Source: Dysgonomonas sp. UBA5412 (lineage in GTDB: Bacteria; Bacteroidota; Bacteroidia; Bacteroidales; Dysgonomonadaceae). From it: 64,000 bases of DNA. Location: NCBI GenBank assembly GCA_002409595.1, contig DHNQ01000006.1:1-64000 (forward strand), given 5' to 3'. The notes below the pieces were generated by a model. It was not told where the DNA came from. It did no database searches and saw nothing but the letters and a program-made list of their open reading frames with translations. Positions 8,068-17,195 of this stretch are shown here, in pieces. The position numbers were made by a program, and so were the translations under genes. Each line of letters begins with the position of its first letter. Positions within the stretch are counted from its first letter, which is position 1.

Positions 8068-8394
8068 ATGAATGAAATATTTAAAAAAGGCAGTGTTTTA
8101 AACCTAGCTCAGCTTGTCGATTATTCGGCTGGAGGAGTAATCAGCAAACAAGTATTGAAAAGCAATGCAGGCAATATAACCCTGTTCTCCTTCGACAAAG
8201 GACAAGGATTGAGCGAACACACAGCACCTTTCGATGCAATGGTTCAGATACTTGATGGTGAAGCCGAAATTAAAATAGGCGGTACACCATTTCTAGTAAA
8301 ACAAGGAGAGAGTATCATTATGCCCGCAAATGTAACCCATGCTCTGCATGCAGTAGAAAAGTTTAAGATGTTGTTGACAATGATAAGAGGTTAA
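8068..8394 (+). CDS. Small cupin-domain protein
   Basis: 108 residues forming one cupin barrel. Motif 1 is visible as FDKGQGLSEHTAPFDAMVQILDGEAEIKIGG (His and Glu-type ligand positions reduced to H-x-A/P, D-A-M), and motif 2 as GESIIMPANVTHALHAVEKFKMLLTMIRG with PANVTHAL holding the second His. Proteins of this kind often act as small metal-binding or sensing units in anaerobes. It begins the operon that continues, 3 bases later, with the DUF438-hemerythrin-PAS gene, and its promoter carries a CRP/FNR-like site. The partner and ligand are unknown. Confidence 0.8.
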   Translation: MNEIFKKGSVLNLAQLVDYSAGGVISKQVLKSNAGNITLFSFDKGQGLSEHTAPFDAMVQILDGEAEIKIGGTPFLVKQGESIIMPANVTHALHAVEKFKMLLTMIRG

Positions 8395-8397
8395 GCT

Positions 8398-9636
8398 ATG
8401 AGCGAACTGATAAATAATTCACAAAAAAGGAAAGAGTTGCTGAAGCATCTCATACTCCAACTTCATAACAATGAAGCACCCGATGTGGTGAAAAATCGTT
8501 TGGTTGCATTGCTCAAATCAGTACCCTATAACGAAGTGGTAGAAGTAGAGCAAGAACTCATTGCAGAGGGATTGCCCGAAGAAGAAGTGTTGCGTCTCTG
8601 CGATATACATACTATGGTGCTGGATGGCAGTATAGATACTTCCGGAGCAAAAACAGTACCCGTCGGACATCCGGTAGATACATTTAAGCAAGAAAATAAA
8701 GCTCTCGAAGAATATATTGCAAAAGCAAAGGAACTATTTAATAAAGGCAATAAGCTAAAAGATGAAGAGGTAAAAGACTATTTGCTTCAATTAAAAAGTG
8801 TATTCAATGCCTTGTCAGATGTCGAAAAACATTACAAAAGGAAAGAATATCTATTGTTTCCTTTTCTGGAAAAAGCAGGCATTACCGGCCCACCCAAAGT
8901 TATGTGGGGCAAACATGACGAAACCCGTGCTTTGCTGAATGCTGCACACGAAGCCTTGTCGGTGAAAGAAGCAATATCAGCGACCGAAGTGCCGGCTTTA
9001 GTCGTTACGATACTTCTCCCCGCAGTAGAAGCAATAGAAGGCATGATAATGAAAGAAGAAGAAATATTACTTCCGATGAGTTTAGATACATTGTCCGACG
9101 AAGACTGGTATCAGATATATAAAGAAACCCCTCAATTTGGATTCACTCTTTACGACCCGCAAACAGAATGGACTCCTAATATTACTACAACTGTAAGCGA
9201 GCCTGTATATCAATCGGGCGAAGCCATACAACTATCGTCTGGTAGCTTTAGTATCAACGAATTGGAAACAATGTTCAAGACATTGCCGATAGATATAACT
9301 TTTGTGGACAAAAACGATAAAGTAAAATTCTTTTCGCATGGTACACGTAAGATTTTCGACCGCAACCGTTCCATTATCGGGCGCGATGTTCGTCTCTGTC
9401 ATCCTCCGGGCAGTGTACATATTGTGGAGCAAATAATAGACGACTTCAAGAGTGGAAAAGAAAATAAGGCTGCATTTTGGATCTCCTCGTTTATGGGGCG
9501 TTTTGTGTATATCGAATATACAGCCCTTCGCGGACATGATAATGAATATCTAGGCGTGATGGAAGTGACTCAGGATATTTCTGATCTTAGAAAACTCGAA
9601 GGCGATCAGCGTTTGCTGTCATACGCAAACAAATAA
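8398..9636 (+). CDS. DUF438 / hemerythrin / PAS domain protein
   Basis: 412 residues, cytoplasmic. Three domains are visible in order: DUF438 (about 1-75, with the LLKHLILQLHNNEAPDVVKNRL start), a hemerythrin-like four-helix bundle (about 95-235) with iron-ligand type residues in SDVEKHYKRKEYLLFPFLEK, WGKHDETRALL and EEEILLPM, and a PAS domain (about 285-405) with DITFVDKNDKVKFFSHGTRKIFDR. This architecture is known in anaerobes and is often linked to nitric oxide or oxygen sensing and detoxification. The PAS part ends with LGVMEVTQDISDLRKLEG and no output domain follows. The neighbours (cupin, DUF1858/DUF2249) and the CRP/FNR-like operator point to a NO or redox stress operon (inference). 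Confidence 0.85.
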   Translation: MSELINNSQKRKELLKHLILQLHNNEAPDVVKNRLVALLKSVPYNEVVEVEQELIAEGLPEEEVLRLCDIHTMVLDGSIDTSGAKTVPVGHPVDTFKQENKALEEYIAKAKELFNKGNKLKDEEVKDYLLQLKSVFNALSDVEKHYKRKEYLLFPFLEKAGITGPPKVMWGKHDETRALLNAAHEALSVKEAISATEVPALVVTILLPAVEAIEGMIMKEEEILLPMSLDTLSDEDWYQIYKETPQFGFTLYDPQTEWTPNITTTVSEPVYQSGEAIQLSSGSFSINELETMFKTLPIDITFVDKNDKVKFFSHGTRKIFDRNRSIIGRDVRLCHPPGSVHIVEQIIDDFKSGKENKAAFWISSFMGRFVYIEYTALRGHDNEYLGVMEVTQDISDLRKLEGDQRLLSYANK

Positions 9637-9659
9637 CATAAATCATAAATAAGAGCAGA

Positions 9660-10163
9660 ATGATAGATATTACTTTGCATACAAAAGTTGCCGATTTGCT
9701 GAATGCTTATCCTCAACTGGAGGCAAGATTATTCGAACTGTCTCCCATTTATGCTAAACTTAAAAATCCTATACTTCGGCATACTGTTGCAAAGGTAACC
9801 TCTTTGCAACAAGCTGCCGGAGTTGCAGGTATATCTCCGGCAGAGTTGATACAAGAGTTGCGCAAAGCCGCAGGGCTGAACATCGAAGATGCGGAAACTT
9901 CGGATGCTCTAGTTTATGAAACTTCGGAAGTTCCACATTGGTTCGATCCACAAAAGATAAGGGCGACATTGGATGTTGTTCCTATTATTGATGCGGGACA
10001 AAGCCCGATGCAGGAAATCTTAAAACTGTCTACTCAATTAGAGCAAGGCGAGATTTTGGAATTGATAACGCCTTTTAAACCGATTCCGATAATTGAAAAA
10101 TTAAAGACTAGAGGCTTCTCTGTCTGGATTAGGGGAAATACTAATTTCTTTATAAAAGAATAA
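9660..10163 (+). CDS. DUF1858 and DUF2249-like domain protein
   Basis: 167 residues, cytoplasmic. The N-terminal half (1-70) is a DUF1858 helical domain (LHTKVADLLNAYPQLEARLFELSPIYAKLKNP, then HTVAKVTSLQQAAGVAGIS), as in the N-terminus of ScdA-type iron-sulphur repair proteins. The C-terminal part (about 110-165) resembles DUF2249, a TusA-like fold: LDVVPIIDAGQSPMQEILKLS, then EQGEILELITPFKPIPIIEKLKTRGFSVW. Together with the upstream DUF438-hemerythrin gene, 23 bases before it, it completes a set seen repeatedly in anaerobes with NO-response genes. The function is not proven. A hairpin downstream separates it from the convergent adhesin gene. Confidence 0.8.
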   Translation: MIDITLHTKVADLLNAYPQLEARLFELSPIYAKLKNPILRHTVAKVTSLQQAAGVAGISPAELIQELRKAAGLNIEDAETSDALVYETSEVPHWFDPQKIRATLDVVPIIDAGQSPMQEILKLSTQLEQGEILELITPFKPIPIIEKLKTRGFSVWIRGNTNFFIKE

Positions 10164-10284
10164 TTTTCTATTCATTTATCATTTAATGTTTTAGCTTTTT
10201 ATAATGAATAGATAGTTATTTGGAAAAGAAAAATCCACGAATCGTCACGACTCATGGACTCTAAATCTTACATAACTTGCTAGG

Positions 10285-10313
10285 AACGGCATTTTCGCTA
10301 TGTGCCGTTTTTA
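10285..10313 (+). terminator. Hairpin between convergent operons
   Basis: AACGGCA (10285-10291) pairs with TGCCGTT (10303-10309) and is followed on + by TTTATT. It best serves the cupin/DUF438 operon, and abuts the stop of the minus-strand adhesin gene. Confidence 0.6.
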
Positions 10314-13300
10314 TTGTACCATAACTCTGCTAACTTCATTCAGTGAATGTTTATCACTTTTCACTTTTACAATATATACTCCTTTTCCGAGTAATGGTAT
10401 ATTATTGAAATATTCTGTTTGATAGGCTGATATCTTCTTTTGGACAATTAATATACCTCTTAAATCATAAATAAAAGCGGTACAATCCATATCCGATTGG
10501 TTGTTTACAGTCACAGTATTGTCTTTCACGTATATATTAATAAGTGACGAAATATATTCTGTATCAGGTGTTGAAGATATGCCTTCTACAATCTTAAACC
10601 TCTTCTTGGGCAATGACGAGCCTTCGACATAATACTCACTATTGTTTTTGATCGCAAAATTCTTGCCTGTCTGTAAATCTTGAAGATATAGATTGCGACT
10701 TTCTACCTCAGGTGCAACTGACAAGTTTAGTGTATAACCTTCGCCCTTACCGGCTTCTAATCCGAGAGTAGAACCTGTCAATTGAGGTACTGTAGCTATC
10801 TGATACTTTTCATTTTCAAGATCGGTTACGTAAGCCTGAATGATATCTGTTTCCGAAATTTTATACCCGTCCCATCCATTGTCAAATCCGTAAGAAGCTG
10901 TTGCATTCTCAAACAGCCATACACGGTCGGCAGAAGAATTGCTTATAACATCCATTATGATATATGGTAGGGGTGCATTGCTACTCTTGGCAGAACGCCA
11001 CGCCTGCTGATTTATTAGTTGATTCTTTACCAGTTTAGAATACTCTATACCAATAGACCCATTCTTCTTTGTATTGAGCATAAAAGTATGCATAGACAAG
11101 ATTCTATCGGGTAGCCCTTCTTGATTAGCTACCTCTATTGGTACAGCTTGATATTGTCCGCCATTGACTCCGTAGGCAATGCTTCCATTCAGTTTACGCC
11201 ATTGATCACGAGTACCTGTATTGAATAAATAAACTGTCTCTTCAGTCAGTAAATCGCTTTCGAAAGCAATTGCATCCTTCGATATTGGTATTGCCGCAGT
11301 ATAAGAATTTCCGATCAGATTCATTCCCGAATAGTTTACAGCAGCTGTTTTACTTGTAGTTACTATTGCATCGTCAACATTAAGAAGTCCTGAAAAATTA
11401 TATATCTTGTCGGGTAGGGTAGTGGAACTATTGGTTATCTCATATCCTTTGAATGCTTGTAGTGCTACATCGGGAGCATAAGGAGCCGGACGCCACTTGT
11501 TACCGTTGTATGGTTCTACCCATTGATTAACGGTTTCTACACCTGTATAAGGAAATGAAGATGCGTTGACGGGGATCCCGAAGTATTGCCATTGCTTACG
11601 ATAAAATCCGCAAGTTTCACATTCGTAAGCTTTATTATAAAACTCGACAGTGGCATTTACTGCCGTATTGTTGCCGGGGTTAGTAAATAACAATGTTCCC
11701 GTAGCTTTATCAGGAGAGGTTTTCACTCTGATAGTTCCTTTATTCGGGTTGTTATCTTTAACCGACCCGTTGATGGTCAGTTGATTTTCGGTTGTTACAA
11801 CTAAATCTACATTCGAATCGTTGATCAGGTCGCCTATTGTACGGTCTTTGTCCAGATACAGATCTTTTATGGCTGCGCCTGTTCCGTTACCCTTGCCCGA
11901 TGCTCCATTATTGATTTCTGTGGCAAACTCTATATTCTCTCCTGTCAAAGGCACTGCATTTGCTGTCCAGTTTCCCTGCTTTGCCCAATCTGTGTCAATT
12001 GTTCCTTGCCAGTAGTTGAGCCAACTTAATTTTACACTGCTGCTATTATTGGCAAGATTAGTATCTTCTGCATAGTTGACCGTAGCAGTATTGATCCAAG
12101 GTCCGCTTCCCGAAGGTTTTACATTTATAGTTATAGGTGGGTAAGCATACATGGATGCCAATTCGTTGGAACGAGAGAAAGTATAGCTGTTTCCTGTTTG
12201 CGAAAGAGACCAACCCTCTGCCGTATAACCGGTAACAGTTAACCCTTCCGGAATAATGTCAGTCACACTTACAACCTTTGAATCGGGTTTACTGTTAGTG
12301 CTAACATTGCTTACGGTTATGGTGTATGTATTGCCGCTTAATTGTGCGATGCCGTTATTACTAACTCCTTTTTCTATTTTAAGGTCTACATTGGGATTTA
12401 ATATGCTGGTCGTTACTGTTGCCTGATTATTCGTAAGGTCGGTATCCGTTATCCCACTATTCGTAGGGTCTACACTTGCTGTGTTGACTATCGTACCTCC
12501 TCCGGGCATCTTCTTTGCTTTCCCTACTATGGTGAAGCTTACCGAATTGTTGGCATCGATAGTTAGGGTTGAGGAAAACGGATTTGTAAAACCGGATGTT
12601 TTAGGAGTGCCGCTTGTATATCCCGTAGCAATATTATTTGCATTTCCTCTATTGTTGAAAGTAATGCTTGATATTTCAAAGTCGGATAGACTCAATGTGT
12701 TTCCATTTCCATCCTTTATTGTCTCATCAAAAAGCAGATTTGTTAGCTTAGCTGATGTTTCGTTATACACATTTACTGTATATGTAATATTGTTTCCTTC
12801 AACGGTATTCACTTTATCTACCGATTTGCTGATACGTACACCTCCGGGTGTTGTGATAAGTACATTTCTGATCTCATGATAGTTAAAACCACCTCCGGTA
12901 GAGGCTCCGAATCCTAACTTCAAGAGAGAAGGTATCGGGTCTGTTGTTTCATATGAAACGAGCGGTATATCTGCATTGTCAGGCGATGTTCTCCACAATA
13001 CTCTTATTCTGTATTTAGGATTACTGGTTGTACCTATTGGTTCTACATAGATTAAAACTTTTCGGTAAAATTGCTCATCATCGGGGCGAGTCGATGTTGC
13101 TGTATTATAGTCTACTGAGGTTACACCATTATTAGAACTACTGGTCTGAAGTTGTTCATGGATAAGGTATCTGTATGGTTTTAAAGTACCTCCCGGATTT
13201 TCCGGTCCGCGAAGGATGATAGAGTTTGGTGCAAGGTTTGATGTTCCTCCGTTTTTGCCTTCACTGCTTCTGACAAAGTTTCCGTATTCGTCAAACCCTA

Positions 13301-13760
13301 TTCCGATATATCCTCCGGCAAGTCCCGGAACGGAGTTTTGATTTGCATATCCTAACGAACCCCCGAAAGCTCCTATGGAGAATGTTTTTGTGGCATCGAA
13401 CAGATATACACAAATACCATCCGCTCCATTGTAACTTGTGTCTGCCCGGCTGCGCCATGTTTTATATTCAAACTCGATATATACTCCGATAGATGAGGGA
13501 AAAGTGGTATTTATATAAGCATATCCTCTTTGATCGTTAGCATCCTTCGTTAGTCGGAGCCAACCTTCATTTACCGGGTCGTTTATTCCTGAGGTAAGGG
13601 TAGCCGATGGATTTCCTCCAAGTATAACATTACTGCCAACAGAACTGCTTTTAAAGTTTTCAGTAATGGTAAATTGTGCTTTCGCTTGCGGAGTGAAAAT
13701 AAAATAGCTTATAATTATCAGTAATGTTCCGACTAATAAGCGTTTATAAGGACTATTCAT
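10311..13760 (-). CDS. Giant surface adhesin: lectin-like and DUF11 domains with T9SS sorting domain
   Basis: About 1149 residues from the chosen start; the ATG at 13799 adds 13 residues ahead of the signal peptide and is less likely. Order seen: signal peptide ending QAKAQ; L-type lectin-like domain (about 25-300, with EFEYKTWRSR, GADGICVYLFD, GYIGIGFDEYGNF); two DUF11-type beta-sandwich repeats (VRISKSVDKVNTVEGNNITYTV... and VDLKIEKGVSNNGIAQLSGNTYTI...); a WQGTIDTDWAKQGNWTANAVP segment typical of Bacteroidota surface proteins; a large beta-rich region; and a terminal module NIYVKDNTVTVNN...GVYIVKVKSDKHSLNEVSRVMVQ matching the type IX sorting domain. It is the last gene of the minus-strand fimbrial operon. 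By analogy with Mfa5 of Porphyromonas, a T9SS-exported tip protein, it may be a fimbrial tip adhesin (inference). Confidence 0.8.
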   Translation of the reverse strand: MNSPYKRLLVGTLLIIISYFIFTPQAKAQFTITENFKSSSVGSNVILGGNPSATLTSGINDPVNEGWLRLTKDANDQRGYAYINTTFPSSIGVYIEFEYKTWRSRADTSYNGADGICVYLFDATKTFSIGAFGGSLGYANQNSVPGLAGGYIGIGFDEYGNFVRSSEGKNGGTSNLAPNSIILRGPENPGGTLKPYRYLIHEQLQTSSSNNGVTSVDYNTATSTRPDDEQFYRKVLIYVEPIGTTSNPKYRIRVLWRTSPDNADIPLVSYETTDPIPSLLKLGFGASTGGGFNYHEIRNVLITTPGGVRISKSVDKVNTVEGNNITYTVNVYNETSAKLTNLLFDETIKDGNGNTLSLSDFEISSITFNNRGNANNIATGYTSGTPKTSGFTNPFSSTLTIDANNSVSFTIVGKAKKMPGGGTIVNTASVDPTNSGITDTDLTNNQATVTTSILNPNVDLKIEKGVSNNGIAQLSGNTYTITVSNVSTNSKPDSKVVSVTDIIPEGLTVTGYTAEGWSLSQTGNSYTFSRSNELASMYAYPPITINVKPSGSGPWINTATVNYAEDTNLANNSSSVKLSWLNYWQGTIDTDWAKQGNWTANAVPLTGENIEFATEINNGASGKGNGTGAAIKDLYLDKDRTIGDLINDSNVDLVVTTENQLTINGSVKDNNPNKGTIRVKTSPDKATGTLLFTNPGNNTAVNATVEFYNKAYECETCGFYRKQWQYFGIPVNASSFPYTGVETVNQWVEPYNGNKWRPAPYAPDVALQAFKGYEITNSSTTLPDKIYNFSGLLNVDDAIVTTSKTAAVNYSGMNLIGNSYTAAIPISKDAIAFESDLLTEETVYLFNTGTRDQWRKLNGSIAYGVNGGQYQAVPIEVANQEGLPDRILSMHTFMLNTKKNGSIGIEYSKLVKNQLINQQAWRSAKSSNAPLPYIIMDVISNSSADRVWLFENATASYGFDNGWDGYKISETDIIQAYVTDLENEKYQIATVPQLTGSTLGLEAGKGEGYTLNLSVAPEVESRNLYLQDLQTGKNFAIKNNSEYYVEGSSLPKKRFKIVEGISSTPDTEYISSLINIYVKDNTVTVNNQSDMDCTAFIYDLRGILIVQKKISAYQTEYFNNIPLLGKGVYIVKVKSDKHSLNEVSRVMVQ

Positions 13761-13823
13761 GTTTTTTGATATTTTGTTTTTTTGAGGAAATAGAGTCATA
13801 GAGTATCTGCTGATTCCTGCTTA

Positions 13824-14756
13824 TTAAATCTCTATATCGTATATGTACCAATGATTTCGTTCAATCGCCGTCGGTAGAGAAAGTTTATATGTTTCGTCTC
13901 CAAATTCGGGCGGAGGCAACAAGCCTCCCGATTCATAAGGCAGACTTACTTCGATTGCAGTACCGGCATTTATACGCTCGTTGAGGTAGGTAGTCAGAGA
14001 GATACTTGTTACCTTTCCGTTTGTGAGGCTATAAGAGGTCAATGCTCCAGCCGCATCCCAAAGCATCCAATCGGCAGAGCTGACCAGATTGTCCGGTTTG
14101 GTATCGGGTTTCAATACATAAGTATTTTTATCGAAATTAATGAGTTTATATTTATATTCATTTGTGGCAGAAGGGGTTGTCTGATGTTCTGGCGATAGCT
14201 TTATATTTAATTGCAACTTAGCTATACAGCGTATTAATGAAATACTGTTCAATTGATAATTGTCGTTAAAGTCATGTGTCTTGTTACCCGACATTAGTAA
14301 GGGGGTATTGATATTGGCAGACCATGGTTGGGAAATAGTTTGTAATGCTCCTTGTAATTGGGTCAGAGAAGTGACATTGTCTAAATCTGTTTTGATAGCA
14401 GAACTATTAGTCACTATATATACATTCCTATTACCGACCTCAGCTTGAGTGATGTCTAATAATATCTTATTGCCGGCTTTGTCCCATGTTCCCCCACCGA
14501 AAGACGAACTTGTGGTATAATATTTAATCAGACTTTGTGTTGCAACTGTGGGGAATAAGAAAATATACAGGTCGTTTATTTTCTGCTCGTCCTCGCTTCC
14601 AATACTTGTAGACTTTGTTATATTCGTCGTATAATTATTTACAGAGAATGACAATATTATTTTGTTATCTTCTTTCGATGCCGGAATAGGATCTTCGCCC
14701 GAACAGGCTGTAAATATTATGCTTAGTAATAGTATTACGTATGTTGTTCGCTTCAT
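13824..14756 (-). CDS. Fimbrillin-like minor subunit lipoprotein
   Basis: 310 residues with a lipoprotein signal (lipobox FTAC, followed by SGEDP). The mature start IILSFSVNNYTTNITKS and the following KINDLYIFLFP strand match the N-terminal domain of FimA/Mfa1-like subunits; later LIRCIAKLQLNIKLSPEH is the shared central strand of the family. It ends in HWYIYDIEI, a short terminal strand. It lies 12 bases after the preceding fimbrillin-like gene and before the adhesin, so it is probably an accessory or tip-proximal subunit, comparable to Mfa3/Mfa4 or FimC/D/E. Which one cannot be told by eye. Confidence 0.7.
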   Translation of the reverse strand: MKRTTYVILLLSIIFTACSGEDPIPASKEDNKIILSFSVNNYTTNITKSTSIGSEDEQKINDLYIFLFPTVATQSLIKYYTTSSSFGGGTWDKAGNKILLDITQAEVGNRNVYIVTNSSAIKTDLDNVTSLTQLQGALQTISQPWSANINTPLLMSGNKTHDFNDNYQLNSISLIRCIAKLQLNIKLSPEHQTTPSATNEYKYKLINFDKNTYVLKPDTKPDNLVSSADWMLWDAAGALTSYSLTNGKVTSISLTTYLNERINAGTAIEVSLPYESGGLLPPPEFGDETYKLSLPTAIERNHWYIYDIEI

Positions 14757-14768
14757 ATTGGTTCGCTC

Positions 14769-16094
14769 TTATTTAGTAAAAGTTTTTACAAGGTTGTCGT
14801 TATAATATACTTCGAGATATGCACCCGATCCCGTTGGCGGTACACTGTTTAAAGCATATTCTTCTGATGCTGTAGTGTCCAGACTCGAAAATGATTTTTG
14901 AGTTGTGCCATCCGAAAATGTATATGATTGTAGCGTTTTTAGTATTACAGCATGTGGGGCGCAGGCCTCGATTGTATTACTGATAGAAACTTTGCCATTG
15001 TCGTCGATATTGACATTATACCCATATCCCATATAGGTTGCATTCTCTTTTACCTCCCAAGGGTCTATACTATATAATATCTCTATCGTTTGCAGTTTCT
15101 TGATGATGAAGACGTAATGACGGTTGCGATATATATTATAGTCAGGCTTTGCCGTCTGTTTTCCGGTAGCAAATGCCATATAATTATCTGCTGCAATGCT
15201 GCCATCGTATGTTATGATCGGTATCTTATAAAAGTTGCCGTTGAGAGTTTCTATTACAAAATAATTGATAGGCTTGTTGTCTGTCGTAGTCGACCATGTA
15301 GGTGCTGACATCAGACTTTCAGGCATATAATAGGTATAAATATTATTTGTCTTTTTCAATGGCTTATCATCATAATAAGTCATGGATAAAGGAGCTGTCA
15401 AAGAATTCAGGCTATATTGTCTGTTGGCATTATGATAATATATATTCTTCACACCCAGACTTCCGATTGCACCATCTATTTGTATTTCGAGTTTTGCTAC
15501 TACCCGTATAAGTTTTACCCGATCCTCTTCTACATTATTTTCATTTACAGGGCGAAACGGTTGAGGCGTATATATATTTCCTCCGTCCGATATTGTTTGA
15601 TTTTTGTAGACACGAGACATGGCAAAACCTTTTGTCTCATTAGCGCTCAGATAAAGAGACTCGTCCATGTCGTTGAGCGTATTCATATAAATTTCCATGT
15701 CGGCTCTTGACCCTATTGTTTTCAATGCCTGCATTGGCATATTGGCTACAAAGAAGAAGTCGCGCTGACCCGGGGTGAGTTTTACAACAAAGCTTTTATC
15801 CTTTTCAGAAAAAGGAATACCTTCATCAAAATACTCACAAATCTTTTCTCCCGTTGATGAATCGAATACGAGCATTGCCAGATCGTGAACTCTGTCTTCA
15901 AAATCTGTGGCATCGTCGTTGAATGTTTCCAGCCCCGCAGCCTGAGCTTTAGTAACTGAAAGATACACTATCGGAGCAGGTTGCTGATTGGTATTGAGTC
16001 GGCTGTCGTTCTCGTCAGACGATTCGCATCCCGCAAGGGAGAGCAACATGCAGATGAGTGTAATATATATTAATTCTAATCTTGTCATAATCAT
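14769..16094 (-). CDS. Fimbrillin-like accessory subunit lipoprotein
   Basis: 441 residues. The signal peptide ends at lipobox SLAGC, followed by an acidic Ser/Asp linker. The strands IVYLSVTKAQ, RVHDLAMLVFDSSTGEKI and VKLTPGQRDFFFVANMP match the fimbrillin N-terminal domain (the FFVANMP segment is a frequent family motif), and VKLIRVVAKLEIQIDGAIG is the conserved RVVAKL-type strand. A Trp-containing strand (YSIDPWEVKENATYMGY) lies late in the protein. It sits 38 bases after the Mfa2-like gene and is likely an accessory subunit. The second Met (16088) could also be the start. Confidence 0.7.
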   Translation of the reverse strand: MIMTRLELIYITLICMLLSLAGCESSDENDSRLNTNQQPAPIVYLSVTKAQAAGLETFNDDATDFEDRVHDLAMLVFDSSTGEKICEYFDEGIPFSEKDKSFVVKLTPGQRDFFFVANMPMQALKTIGSRADMEIYMNTLNDMDESLYLSANETKGFAMSRVYKNQTISDGGNIYTPQPFRPVNENNVEEDRVKLIRVVAKLEIQIDGAIGSLGVKNIYYHNANRQYSLNSLTAPLSMTYYDDKPLKKTNNIYTYYMPESLMSAPTWSTTTDNKPINYFVIETLNGNFYKIPIITYDGSIAADNYMAFATGKQTAKPDYNIYRNRHYVFIIKKLQTIEILYSIDPWEVKENATYMGYGYNVNIDDNGKVSISNTIEACAPHAVILKTLQSYTFSDGTTQKSFSSLDTTASEEYALNSVPPTGSGAYLEVYYNDNLVKTFTK

Positions 16095-16132
16095 ATTGAT
16101 TATTAAAGTATTGAGTGCTTTATTCTTTTTCT

Positions 16133-17104
16133 TTACAAGTCAGTGCTGTAGCTATGTACTATCCAGTCGTTTACATATACAGAACAAGTGAAATTTGTGC
16201 TACATTCGGCACAATAGTTTTTAACTACAAACTTTACGGTAAAATCATTTTGGCAAGCCAGATTGATTCCTCCCTCTACCGTATTGAGCAGAATGCTGGC
16301 TATAAGATCGCCGTTGAATATAGATTGATTCGTTCCGGGATAGGATATAGATAGATTGTTATGGTATCCGGTAACAAGTTTTAATGTCGAAAAATCCCAT
16401 GTTACAGACCGCTCGGTATATAAAGTATTCAGTAATGGATAAGTAAGCCGAGGCGAATTAGTTGGCATCGAACCATCTATATTTACTATTCCGTTTGCCG
16501 AAGAAACAGCAACTTTCAGATCTTTCGATGTAAATTCGGTGATAGAAGGATCCAGCTCAACAATTACTTTTATACGGTTGGTCAACTCTTGCAGGTTGAT
16601 TGCCGTATGCTTATACAATGATCCTACTTCTTCGGGATCAGGTAAAAATACAGAAGGGCTTTCTCCTTGCCATATATATTGTGTTTTATTCAATCCCGAT
16701 GCAACATTATTTAATGATTTGAGAATGAACATCACACTTTTTTTTGTTGTTTTTCCTGATGAAAAGACTTGCCGAGTAAAACTGTTGTTAACATTAGCCC
16801 ATGCTATGAATGAATAGTTTCCATTCGATACAGGCATCAGTATTTCAAAATCTTTATCTAACGATACATTTTCCTTAGTAACGGAAGTTACCAGTTTGTC
16901 TTCTTCATCGAACGCAAATATCGTTAGCGACGATACGTCTCCGATGAATGTAGAATCTACCGCGCAAGGCGTCATTGAATAGAATTTTACATATACACCT
17001 TGAGGACAATCTGCTAAGTCTTTATAAATAAGGGAATCACAACCCCAGAAAATTGTACCCAAAGCGCATGCCATCATCAATATCCTGATTCGTAAATTCA
17101 TCAT
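16133..17104 (-). CDS. FimB/Mfa2-family fimbrial anchor lipoprotein
   Basis: 323 residues. The lipobox WGC is followed by the family signature DLADCPQGVYVKFYSMTPC, which is close to the classic DC-x-x-G-x-x-x-x-F pattern of the FimB/Mfa2 family. Further family features are DVSSLTIFAFDEEDKLV and GNYSFIAWANVNNSF. Mfa2 anchors the Mfa1 fimbria to the outer membrane and limits its length. It should follow the major subunit gene, and indeed the gene fragment just upstream (17196-18040) is the 3' half of an Mfa1-like gene. A strong hairpin with a T-run lies between them, which would lower expression of this and the following genes relative to the major subunit. Confidence 0.85.
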   Translation of the reverse strand: MMNLRIRILMMACALGTIFWGCDSLIYKDLADCPQGVYVKFYSMTPCAVDSTFIGDVSSLTIFAFDEEDKLVTSVTKENVSLDKDFEILMPVSNGNYSFIAWANVNNSFTRQVFSSGKTTKKSVMFILKSLNNVASGLNKTQYIWQGESPSVFLPDPEEVGSLYKHTAINLQELTNRIKVIVELDPSITEFTSKDLKVAVSSANGIVNIDGSMPTNSPRLTYPLLNTLYTERSVTWDFSTLKLVTGYHNNLSISYPGTNQSIFNGDLIASILLNTVEGGINLACQNDFTVKFVVKNYCAECSTNFTCSVYVNDWIVHSYSTDL

Positions 17105-17132
17105 TCGTTATTTTTATTATTGATGTTTTTTA

Positions 17133-17166
17133 TAAAAAGACGGAGGAAGAGGAATATCTTCCTCCG
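17133..17166 (-). terminator. Terminator/attenuator between mfa1 fragment and mfa2-like gene
   Basis: Perfect 10-bp stem CGGAGGAAGA (17141-17150) with TCTTCCTCCG (17157-17166), loop of 6, followed on the minus strand by TCTTTTTA. It is a canonical intrinsic terminator inside the fimbrial operon, so partial read-through is needed for downstream genes. Confidence 0.85.
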
Positions 17167-17195
17167 AAAATATTAAGATGTATGATAATGATAAA

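Noticed and set aside
10230..10262. Possible hairpin or small RNA near ATCCACGAATCG
   Set aside because: The pairing is short and interrupted, with no T-run; not enough to call an RNA.
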